In this document: positions 1 through 11,300 of the stretch, piece after piece
How the letters are laid out: every line of letters starts with the position of its first letter
Numbering within the stretch: the first letter of the stretch is position 1
NCBI RefSeq assembly: GCF_000524195.1
Contig: NW_020170468.1
Span: 131,308-195,307, forward strand
Direction: 5' to 3'
Length of the DNA stretch: 64,000 nt
DNA from: Echinococcus granulosus
Lineage: Eukaryota; Platyhelminthes; Cestoda; Cyclophyllidea; Taeniidae
Program-made: the position numbers and the translations under genes
Notes under the pieces: model-generated
Told to the model about the DNA's origin: nothing
What the model saw: the letters and a program-made list of their open reading frames with translations, nothing else
The model's database searches: none

Positions 1-372
1 GTCGTGCTCCTTCTCTTACTTTATATTTTTAGGACCTACTCTTTTCCGTTAGTTGACATATTGAGCTTGCATTCAAGCGCAAACTTTCGTAACCCTCCCT
101 CACAGGTTAGTGTCAGGAAGGTCTCGATTCATTATGTGTGTTTTGCCTTAACGTTTATACCGCCTGACAACACTGTGTCATAGAAAATAAACTTGCTGTT
201 GACAGTCCAGTGTCAAATCTTCATTGTGTTCACTTATGCCCACTGAAATCCAGTATGCCGCCTAGACGTATTAGATCAAAGACAATATTTACATAACGAC
301 AAATGTTCAGGTAACGTAATGCACAATATGTAGAAAAGGACACCAAAAAAGGAAGAAAGTTGATTCACAAGA

Positions 373-672
373 TCAGTCGTTCTTCTTTGAGGCACTCCCG
401 TGAATCGAAATGCCCTGTTTCTTGTACCTGTTTCCAACCTTCCCTTGCGTTTTCTTCCTTGCGGTCCAGTCGTTTTCAGCTTTGCTACCCTCCTTGATAA
501 TCTTCTGTGTCTCACACACGGATTCATGTAGCTCCGCAATCCTACGTCGTAACTCCTTGCGGAAGGCGACGTCGATTTGATTTCGGTCCATAGCCTCCAA
601 ATCCAACTCGTTCCTTTGAAGAGTCTGAGTAAGATTAAGGCGAGCAATAAGACCTCTTATCAAAACCTGTTC
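373..672 (-). CDS. Unrecognised charged coiled-coil protein, terminal exon
   Basis: A terminal exon of 99 codons plus a TGA stop at 373-375 reads open back to a good acceptor (pyrimidine tract, then GAG) just above 672, in phase 0. The peptide starts EQVLIRGLIARLNL and is rich in Glu, Arg and Lys. Its middle (LRRRIAELHESV) looks like an amphipathic helix or coiled coil, and the end is basic (ARKKTQGKVGNRYKKQ). I do not recognise the family. Upstream exons were not found between 673 and 1458. The exon could belong to a separate gene or be an alternative 3' exon of the TMEM35A gene, whose second exon also ends in phase 0. NACHO proteins have no such long helical tail, so a separate gene is more likely. 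Confidence 0.4.
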   Translation of the reverse strand, partial: EQVLIRGLIARLNLTQTLQRNELDLEAMDRNQIDVAFRKELRRRIAELHESVCETQKIIKEGSKAENDWTARKKTQGKVGNRYKKQGISIHGSASKKND

Positions 673-1458
673 CTCAAAAGAAAACTTAGTCTAATCAAAT
701 GGTACAGTATCATAGAAACGAAGGCCACGTGAAGTTGTAATTGGCAACACTAGTAGGAGGAATGGACCATCTAACATTTGCCGCCTTTTAAAACTATACA
801 AAAATGTCACACACAATCTGACTCATTAATCCACTACGCCAAACACCTATTGAGGAAACTAGAATCCATTTTTCAGCAATTGAAATAACGCAATGTTGTG
901 ATATTATCCACTTTTAAATCGCAGATAGAGCAGAGGCAAGAAAGTCTCAAGTCCCACTCCCATGAAATCAATCTAGTCACCCAGCTTCTTTGACTCATCA
1001 GATCGTTTCCAACACTTCAAAATCACTATTTGGGAGATGAACCCGAATTCACAAAATTTCACCATCAGTACTCTTACCTTACTACTATCTCAAGCCTCCC
1101 AAGTGGTTTGATTTCAAGATCAAAATAGTTCATCGGAAAACTTCTAACCACTAAAAGGCCTTGCAAAGAAATTTGGAGTTAAAAGCACCCTACCTCATCA
1201 TACAAGGGAAAATTTGGTGCAAAGTACAACTGAACACTTAGAGATGTCGATTAACAAAATTAGTTCTTGATGAAATCAGGCATTTAGGTGCAATGAAACA
1301 CTAATATAAAGGTGATTAACACGCATTCTCATCAATCCAGCATCAGCACCCTCCTCTTTTCGGTTCCAACATTCTAAAGGTCCCATTTTAAGTAATATGT
1401 TCGGAGGGAAGAACCTCAAATTGGTGGGAATAAACGGTGAGTTAATTGGCTAATCTTG
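673..1458. other. No gene seen
   Basis: AT-rich sequence with no convincing exon on either strand. Missing upstream exons of the 373-672 gene may lie here, but no open stretch with paired splice signals stood out. Confidence 0.4.
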
Positions 1459-3800
1459 TTAACTCCAAGCCATATGACCCGCCTTTCTCAGTAAGGCCGG
1501 TCTTGGTTGCTTAGTCAGAAGCTCCTCAATCGTCTTCATATTCCCCTGCAAACAATAAGAGGCAACCAAGTTCAACCGATTGGACAAGTCTCATGCAGCT
1601 GTACTATTTAATAACAGCTAAGAATTGTTTTTGCATTACTAGTTCTTTGAATTGCGGAAGGAGTAGAAGGAGTTTGTCTTCAAGATAATCGAGTAGGTCT
1701 TAGTTCCCGCTTCTCCACCTAGAGCTAACTCAATCCAATTTCCCAGCTCTTTTACCTTACCTATTATTTTCACATGTTTCAATTTTGTCAGACTACTAGC
1801 CACGTCAAACTGTCATCTGAGATAAGTGAACCTACTTCCACTATAGTTCATGATCAGCCACGTAAAATTATTTTCTGCTGAGACATTTCAGAGAGCCCAT
1901 TCGCAAAACTAAAATTGTCTGCCAGAAAGAAAAAGCAGAAAATCCTCGAAGATCCACTCAAAAACGAGTCTTGCAGATAAAATATATGATAAGGAAATAC
2001 GAAAACAGCTAAGCTGAGAGATAATAGGCATGAGCTCGTAATTTTGACGCAGAATGAAATGGGGAAATCGAGCACAACAGATGAAAATAAGGTGATTGCA
2101 CTCAGCAGAAGCAAAAGGTAACAGACTGACTTGAATGTGCAGAGTATAGCTGGTTCACTTTCTCTTTACGCTACAGAAAGTAGAGATAGAGATCTTGAAA
2201 GGTTAAGTTACCACTTAAGAAAAGTAGTGTTTCCAACCGAAGGAATACGAAAGAGGTTCTATTCAAATCAAGTCTCATAATTCACAGATATAAAAGTCCA
2301 TGCTACCGTGGAGATACTACACACGGTAGTAAGTAGCAGGTGCGACGTATTATTATTAGTTTCGCACATCTCGCGAACTCATCCAAACATTGTTATTAGA
2401 GACGCCAGGCAATGGTGGTGGTGCTATGTGGCTTTTCGTAAATGAAAACGGCACCCGAGGATCCGAGTATCTGCAAAGGCTCCACACAGAGTAAGATAAT
2501 AGGACCCTCAGCCGCTCAGAATTAAGTCACTTGAATAAGGTCAATGTCTCAAAGACGTCACGGAAGGCTCCATCAGTGATGGCTTCGTTCCCAGTCCAAA
2601 GTACAGTAGTCATTCCCATGAGTATTTAATTCACCGCGTGGAACGGCTGATCCTCGCCACCACATTGACGCAAAATCTGTTGTGAGGTTCCACGAGAAGC
2701 AAGTGAGATTCTCTCTTAGGGAATAGTGAACACAATCATTCACAAACATGAACATTTACGACTTCGAAAAGGTAGTGAAAGATAGGAAATAAGAAGGCCT
2801 TTCACATCGATGAAGTGCATCAGATTATCCTAGGAGGGTTCAGTTGTTTTGCCGATGGTGGTAGAAAGCTAGGGTGCATAAATGTAAGGGAGAATTACGC
2901 AAAAAAATACAGCTTGCACTCCTTAAATCTGCTTTTAAAAATCAAAAGTCCTATTTGATTTGAATGCCCTAGTACTATTCCGTAGCGACAGTGACCTCAG
3001 GCGTATAAATCGAGAGAGGAAGGGTATGCAGACTAACCTGAAGACGGATGACGAAGCGGCAGGTAAGAACGAGACCAAGAACTATGGCATGGGAGGCCTC
3101 CTTGAGGCCCTCACCAAGAGCCCAGTTGGCGAAGAGGATGAAAAAGAGGAGGACCATGAGCGCCACGTTTGCCATATCGGCGATGTCTACCCGACCCACC
3201 ATTAGCACTACACCACAGACCATCTCGACGGCACCACAAAAGCGACGCATCGCATCCGCTTCTGGCCGCCAGCCTGTAAACCGCTGCAGGGGAAAGACCT
3301 TGGCACTGCGCGCAAATATCCCACGCTGTGAAGGTAGAGTGAGAGGTCAGCGCAAGCTATGATATAAAAATCCAATTACGGAGTTTAGCGAAATTCCGAA
3401 CCAAAAGCTTCATGGCAATTCACGCAACATTAAAAAAACGCATAAAACAGAAGCTTTACTACTCAGTGAGCAATAGGTTAAGTTCCAGTCGGTTTCCACT
3501 CTATGACAAAATACAAAGGAACGTATCATTTCTGCGCAAAAAACTAGTGCAATGTAGAACCAAATTGACTGCATAAATCAAAAAGTGCAACAGTTCCAGC
3601 AAATATCTACGAAGACACAAGCACAAGTACGTATGAGGCCTGACGAAAAACATACTGCAGTTTTGACATGTCTGTAGAGTGGAACTAACCATGTCGTGGT
3701 AGAGGTCAGCAGAGAACAGAGGCGCCACTTTAAGAACGCCAAAAAGGGCAAAAAATGCCCCAATTATGATCGAGATAGATTTTAAGGCGACATCGGACAT
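1459..3800 (-). CDS. TMEM35A: TMEM35A/NACHO, nicotinic acetylcholine receptor chaperone
   Basis: NACHO is a small endoplasmic-reticulum membrane protein that helps assemble nicotinic acetylcholine receptors. Exon 1 is 3800-3690 (37 codons, ATG start, donor GTTAGT) and encodes a first membrane helix, IIIGAFFALFGVLKVAP, then LYHDM. Exon 2 is 3325-3038 (96 codons, phase 0). It carries CGAVEMVCG, which matches the family GALEVACG, two more hydrophobic helices, and SHAIVLGLVLTCRFVI, which matches HALVFGILLTCRLLI. The proposed exon 3 is 1545-1459 (28 codons, stop at 1459-1461, ends KAGHMAWS). It is phase-compatible but has no family match. If exon 3 is skipped, reading through the exon 2 donor would stop at 2975. 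The total of about 161 aa compares with 167 in human. Family identity is firm for exons 1-2; the C-terminus is tentative. Confidence 0.8.
2400..2760 (+). repeat. Dispersed repeat, copy 1 (class unknown)
   Basis: This segment resembles 18800-19140 on the same strand and the reverse complement of 23100-23440. Shared blocks include a GCTTCGTTCCCAG-like core (2581-2593), a TTTAATTCA block (2627-2635), and an end block reading GAACATTTACGA (2751-2762). It lies in the second intron of TMEM35A. The copies are clearly diverged. No transposase or reverse-transcriptase reading frame is visible. Boundaries are approximate. Confidence 0.6.
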
Positions 3801-5377
3801 ATTTCAAATGTGCAGGAAAGGTGCTGAAACGGTTAATGAAAAAAGGATAGCTTACTAGTTGACAAATGCCGAACTTTGGGAGCAAGTCTACACAAGTGAA
3901 AGACCTACCGGTGCGTTTACATTCGGTAATGTACGGAATAGCAAACGCAGAAACTACAACGCTAACACAAACATGATGCCCTTTCACAGATATTTGTTTT
4001 CATTCGAAACCATAAAAGTGATATCAAAATGAAGAATCCTAAAATAGCAGAGTACTCTAAGGCCTTCCAACCAGAAAAAAGGTGGCTCAAATTTGTCTGG
4101 AGGACTTCTAAATATAGGGAATCCTTCTAAAATACTTGATTTTAAGGGCAAGCAAAGAAAAATACATTGTCAATCACCGATCCTTAATAAGACAAGTTGG
4201 AAAGCCGCCCTAATTTTACCTATACATAATGGCAGGAGATGTGAGCATATGAAAATCTTGCACCTAAAAGACATACAAATTGCTGGAGACGTCAAAACGA
4301 TATAATGAAGATACCAGGAATCTAGCATGTTCAATAACTGCCAACTGCTTTATGGTGTCTTAAACAAGGACCAGCTAGAGGAAGTGTGTTACCTTAATCG
4401 TTGTCATGAATTAAATAAGTAAACTTGACATCACGGTGGACAGGGAAGTACGATGAAAGCAGGAGTGGCTCCCCCAGTTCCAAGTCTATCTGATGGCGCG
4501 ACGTCACGATGATTTAAAGGAGTACAGAATAACAAGCTCGGAGGACCGGATCGACTGGCAAAAGAGGAGGAATGCTCTGCATTGCAAGATTAACTTCTGT
4601 GTTGGAATGTCAGGTTTTCTATGGAAAGGAGATCTAAGAACTGGGCTTGTACATTAGCAAATTTGGTTACACGGAATAAGGATCAGGCTTCCTAAATTGC
4701 TGTCAATTTTATTAAACCTCAACTAGCTAATTTGTTTATGTGTCTAAGAATGGCATACTTTGGCAACTGTCACCCAATCGTCGATACCTAATACATCATA
4801 AGACTAGCAGTTAACAGAAATGTAGGTTTACTTCAGTCGCTGCTTTACAAAACACAAAAATGAAATCGATTGCACTTCACAGAAGCAGAATTGTACTAAA
4901 GATTGATTAATTTGTAATTATGTTTAATTTCATTGGCTGCTTAATTTTACTTAACGACAGCGTCTCCTTTATTTGTCATTCCGATTACCTTTAAAGGAAT
5001 CTTTCTTTTTGCACGTACGCCAAACTTTTTTGTAAGAAATAATTGCTTCCAATATTTGTGCATGTTAGTCACAAATGCTTTCAAGGCTATTTACAGCTTT
5101 GCTACTTTTGAATTACATTGCCGATCGTGTAACTTATCATTGCTCTAAAATCGCAGATTGCTATAAGAGCAACTTAAAGTTCTTGGGCAGACTTATCTGG
5201 CTCAAGTGTATACTCTCTGTGGGAGAAAGAAGGTATTTGTTCCCACCATCTCACTGTTATCTAAAATGTTGCGCAATTTCAGACTTGTAATGATTTATGA
5301 GCCTATCTGCAACTGGTCTCAAGGCAATTTTACAAATAGGTAATTTTTTTAGTGTAAATTATTTTTACTTCTTTTAG
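3801..5377. other. Divergent intergenic region between TMEM35A and the VWA/DUF4537 gene
   Basis: This stretch lies between the start codon of TMEM35A (minus) and the first recognised exon of the plus-strand VWA gene. It should hold the TMEM35A promoter and probably the 5' exons of the VWA gene, whose start was not found. A less AT-rich patch near 4430-4620 could be exonic, but every frame there is short. Confidence 0.4.
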
Positions 5378-8300
5378 GCCCCTAATTTTACCAAATTTTT
5401 GCAAACTTGCACGATTTTTGATATCCTTAGCATTCATGGGTTTGCGTCAAGTTTAATCCATCCGAAAGTTCATAAATATTTTACGCAATTGTTTAAAATT
5501 TTAGATTTAGAAAAAATGAAAAGTGGAGATGTTTTGCGCCTACTACAGCTGAAAACTGTTTTTGGAAAACCAAGACATTCAAGTGTTGTTTTTTGTACTG
5601 ATGCGTCTGAAAAAAGGAATAAGATCAAAACAGTTATTCGCCAGCACGTAGTTGCACATCTTTATCAAATGCGAAAAAAAGGCCTTTGCAAATTTAATAT
5701 TGTTTTTTTCTCGGTGGAAAATTAAGATTGTTTTAGTGTAACTGGCTTCATTCAGGCCATCAAATGCAATCGATCGCGGGTCGAACTCTTAGTGACTTGG
5801 AATTTTGGATGTTTAGTTCCAAGCTAGGTTTACTAAGCTACGCTTTACTTGGACTAATGTCAGCAATCAATAGTTGAAGGTCTTATTCCATATATTTCGT
5901 CACTGATGGATATTCAGATGATGTATGATATGATTTCATTGCTTAAGTATACTTTAGGATGAGTTTGCCATTCAATTAGAAATTTAAAATATCAGTCGGA
6001 ATCGCGACCTTTCGATTTTTTTTGATATGCAAGCATCTACCACCAGATATCAAAAGTATGCGAATGTTTCGAGAATTGGCTACCGATGGCTCTGATGCTT
6101 TGAGATCAGTCACGCTGGTGTCAACGAAACGGCAAGCTAAAAATCTCCGACTTACTGCAGTCAGTCTGATCCCTACTAAATCAACATCACCAGGTTTGTT
6201 TTTTTGGATTTCTTAAACTTATTTTAAGACTTTTTAAAACTTATTTTAAGTTAAAGCGAGTATTCGACCTATAAAGTGTTTTCATCAGCATCAGCAAGGG
6301 TGTTTCCTAATTTTTACGCAAGCAAACTGTGTTTTTTAAGCCTAAACTGTTGTGCAAATGTTGAAAAACTAGTAAGGTAGTAGTGGAGTAAAGTACAATA
6401 GTATTGATAGGGAGAAATAAGACTGCACTACCCAGTGGCTTTAATGTCATAGGAACTTAGAAGAAACAATAGATATTGTGTTTCCTCTCCGCTGGAAGCT
6501 TCCGCTGCCATAACAAACTACCTGGTTACCCTTGCTTTTATAAAGTCTTGATAGGGCATGCAATGGCTCTAAATTGCTCCTTATTGTTAGATCTCAGTTT
6601 TGCAAATACTTGTGCCTTTCAGGATGGGGGTCCACCATAAACTACCCAGTACAAGTTTGTTTTGAGGGACATTTATAAAAGTAGGTTTCGTTATACACCA
6701 TTCAAACACTTTCTATAAAATAATAACTTACAAAATATAAATAATGACAAGTAGTATGTTTTTCTCTGAATTCAAACGATTCTCTGGCCTTGTTAGAAAC
6801 TGTGATTTGACTATTAAATGATGATTAAAAGTGCATTATTTCCATTATTATTTAGCATTACTGAGAAGTCAATAAACGTTTAGATAAAATGTCTGAAATA
6901 ACCAAATTCCACAATGCCCATTTATTTTTGCAAATATAATTTTGAAGTTCAGACACCATTGTCAGCAAAAGTCCACTTGTGACAATGTGCCATTATATTG
7001 TTGGTGTCAAGACGTGTTTTCTTTATGTTGGGGTTTTTGCGTAATTTTGATAATGTCATTAAATAGACTAATAATTGCTAAGGGAAAGCGTATCTGCAAA
7101 GATGTTTGGTTGGCTAGTGACTAGCGGATTGATGGTTGAGACCTCACTATTCGGAGGAGATGAACCTAAGTTTTACATGCTGCTCTCCTTTAAACGACAC
7201 TTTGTTTATTAATACAATATGCTATAATAACTAAGTTGCACTTGTCATCCGAGTCAGAAGACATCTGGAAATGCTGATGCAAGTACGTTGGTTGTTTATT
7301 ACCTTACGAAAAAAATAATCATCTTGGATACGGAGTTAACCAACGTCAGTTAATTAGTTCTAAGACGAAATGTTACTCGAGAGAGTGTATGAAATTCATT
7401 GCTTTCCGGTAGACTTTCGTGTTTCTTGGCTGATCTCATTCCATTGAATTATTTCTAAGGGAAACTAGTAGTGCGCTGTGTCAAAATCGGAAATAAGCAA
7501 CAGAAATAATTGTTCATTTCCTCTGAGAATTTTGCTATGATTATAGTCATTACAAAGGTGATTAAGATTAAAAGCTTGCATAAAACCTTGTTGCCACGAC
7601 AACCAATTTCTATTGTCCCTTGAAGCCTGAAAGGAGCCAATAATATGGGTAGAATTGCGACTTCCTATCGCATGCTTGCAAGTGTCTCAAGGTGTGCTCC
7701 ATGGTTAGCCACTATCCCTTCAAAAGGTGCAAGCGTCGCAGTCTGTAGGCCGAACAGACCTTTTCAATCTAAGTGGGTTTTATTTTCTTTTACTTAATCC
7801 CAACTTTATTATTTTCGTGTTTAAATGGGATTAGAAACCTGGTAAAAAACAAAATTCTGCAACCCCCTCTTTAGCTTTAGTTAATGTTAAAAATAAAACC
7901 TAAACTTAAAATTTGTGAGAATTTCAACATGTTCCCAAGAGGTTCTCGATACGACTAAGAAGATCCCTACAGACCTTCATTTAGCAGTCATCTTTTTTAA
8001 ACGGTAATGTACTGCTTTTTTGCACAGGAAAAATTGTTTCTTGTCTGGTGTATGACTAATCTAAAATGTTTACCAATATATTAAATATTTCATAACAGAA
8101 CTAATTAATTGCCTATTTTTATTCTATCCAGTCGAAGGACACACATTTTTAACACTAGAAATCTTAACTGTCAACTCTTGCTACCAAATTTCTGTGGACT
8201 CTACTGAATTTTAGGGACTTTGCAGGTCAGTAATAATTATCAGTAACAAGAAAGTTTAATAAATCACAATTTTTGCATCTCCCTCCTCTCTTCAATAATA

Positions 8301-11300
8301 ATGATTCTGTGAATTAAATGTCATTCTTTATTCCATGAGTCGGTGCAGTGTATCTGAGAGGATTCGGTGGAAAGTCACTTTTTGCTATTTGACACCTAAA
8401 AGATGTCGTTTAAGTAAAAGTAAGCAAGTAATTTCCATCGGAACCGCATGTAAAAGTTAGTCGGGAATGCCACAACTTGTGGGTTGTGCGAGCAAAATCA
8501 GTTAAGTACTACTAAGGGCAGGGGTCCTCCTGCAACTCAATTTTTATTGACAGGTGGAAGCGGCCGCTACGTGAGGACGAGTGAAGCCATGCAAAAGTGG
8601 TTGGACGATCAGATTACTCTTGTGTCCGGCGCGCAGGTAAAGCCGACACCCCCTGTTCCACGACCCGCGCCTACGTCACGATCTCCCTCCAAGCACATTT
8701 ATCGCAACAAGAAGAAATGGGAGTGCGTTTCGACATCCATTTCACCCACTTGATGAAAGTAGATTTTCAAACGGTTTGGTGAATAAGTTCAAATAACTCA
8801 TCAAATAACAATCTGAATGCTTCAAATTATAGTTTGTTCACAATGATTAAGTCTCTACTGTAAAGCTTTCAGTAGCATCTACCCCCTAACTACTAAAACA
8901 TTAAAATAATCGTATTTTATGTGTAATGACGTCAAGATTTGTTAAAAAGCAATTGCTGAGAATTCAGATTTTGAAAGATGCCTTTGTGTTAGAGAAGTAT
9001 TTAAATTTTGAGAAGAATAACCTATTTAGTATCAAGTCGATATAGTGAATTAACTTATTTCTCGTTTCAGGAACAACAACTTAAGGAAACAAAATCCACC
9101 TAGCGGAGCTAGGAAATCGAGTTGTAAAACGTATGAGTTTTGCCTGTCTTATTTGCATGGAAAATTGAAGTTCTATTTTAGCATCTTATCAGAAGGGGAT
9201 TTAGTACTTGAAAGCCTATATGCATTTCAACATTTGATGATATTACTCTTCCCTTTTAGTTCGCAACGTCGGAAATCGTTTTCCAACTCTTTGGAGGCCA
9301 GTTGTAGTGGTCGAAATCCGTGAGTTTAATTATTTGTAAACTCTGAAGCTCCTCTTTTTTGTTAAATATTAAATCAGCTTCTATTTCGACACAGGGGTGG
9401 TGCATACTGTCTGTAGATGTATGTTTTCCGGGATCTTTTCGGTAAAAGCTTCTACTTAATTCATGGTACGATAAGGTATTTAAGTAAACCCATGTTCGTT
9501 TTTCAGATCGCAGAGCTCCCACTCACGATCAGTGAGCAAGAATAGCCTTAGAGGCGCGTAAGTGTCTGAGCCGGGGAAATTACCTTAGATCTATTGGTAA
9601 CATCAAAAACCATTCAAAAAGTGCGTTTTTAATGCTTTACGGTAGTATTTTATTGTTAGTCCGTTTAAGACAATGCATTGTCAATAGAACTATTTTGTTT
9701 CTGGTTTTACAAGACCAATAAAGCGCGACACTATTTAATAACAAGTGTTTTTAAAACAAGGGTTTATTTTATGCTTCTTTAAACGGATGCATTATGAGAA
9801 GAATGCAGTTAAAACAGCCTTGCACCTAAATACTAGTCTTTTTATGGGAAGTGATTTGCTTTGTCTTTTAAGAAATAAGTCGAAGTGCATTGGTCATAAA
9901 ATATTAAAGTGTCTTTGAACGGTCACCCTATCCTGTTTTATGAATCCGCTTCACACCTATTTTTGACCTGCAGTTAATAGTCTCCTCAAAAAATACGGTA
10001 GGTAAATTTATAAGATTTGCCGCTTAACATTCGTATCTTCATTTATAAGTAAGTACATGGGATATTTTTCATGCTCGTAATAAAGTGGGGAATTTATTTT
10101 TTTAGAAATTGTGGTACAGCTGAAGAATCAATCTTGGAAAGTTACTTTACAGTGGTTAAATTTTGAGAAAGGTGCCATTTCGGAGTGCTTCTAAAACGCT
10201 CATGTGGAAAAGGGGACTTTGTTTTACTGAAGAAATCATCAATTACTTTGATTTATATGACAATCTGTTGCGAGCATTCATTTTGCGGTATTGGAATATT
10301 TTACCGATTTATTTTAAACGAGGGAAAGAAGCAGAATCAATATATTACAGCTAGGCAATTAGGTCGTAAAACGTGCACTTTTTGCCTGTTGCTTTTAATT
10401 TTAAGGACACTCTGCAAAAGCAACTTACAGCGACTCAAAGGTATAGCGAATCGACAAATTCCCTGTTTTAAATCTTAGAGAGTCACTCGAAAGAAGCTAG
10501 CTATGCAAAACTTGAAACAATTGATACCGTGTATCGAGAGGGAACAGTTCACCCTGCATTGGTGTTTACATTTCGTTTAAATTTTTAACTATCTTGCATC
10601 GTGTTTGTCTCCTATAACGCATTATGAGGTGTAGGATATTGAAAGATCTAATGAAATGCCAAAATGAAAAGGTTTGTTTTTTACTGTTTTCGTTAACGTC
10701 ACTGTCAAAGCAGTAGCCAAAATTCTTCAAATTTTGTTTGCTATAAATTAATAAGAGTTTGTCCAAAACTAATCATATTTTGGGTCAGCAGTAAACACCA
10801 TAGCAGATATCCACTAAGGGGTATTAATTGAAGTGAACATCTCTATGATAACGTAAATGTGTAAGAATAGCCACTTTCTTCTACAGCTTTTTTTTAGTTT
10901 CAAAACAAACATAGAGACAGTTGATGCCTTCATACAGGGCAGTCTCTAGCTCATAATCGCGCAATCTAGTCATGGCATTGTCCATGCTCTAAGCTGCCGG
11001 ACTGCAACTCTGATGGGATGACAAGAATGTGTAAATCTCACGTATTATTACTTCAGATCACAACGTCCTCACTTAAGAACAGAGGATAGAAATAAGTGAG
11101 TAGCCGATTAAACAAAACATTTCTGGCTGATAAGTAGCATTCAAACACGAAGAGAAAATTTTAATTGCAACAATGTTTAAAGTGACCAATTATTGAGGCG
11201 TTTTCGTTTTTTCCTTCTGAAATTTCAGTTATTGGTTTTCCAACTTATCGCTAATTTTAATCTACAGACAATAGGATACAACAATTAAATTGGTACATGT

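Noticed and set aside
3048..3362. 104-codon plus-strand basic frame
   Set aside because: It is antisense to the TMEM35A exon that matches the family.
10369..10390. Mini-exon-like AG ... GTCGTAAAAC|GTGCAC segment between the linker exons
   Set aside because: It resembles the ends of the linker exons, but the entry phase used by its neighbours puts a TAG at once.
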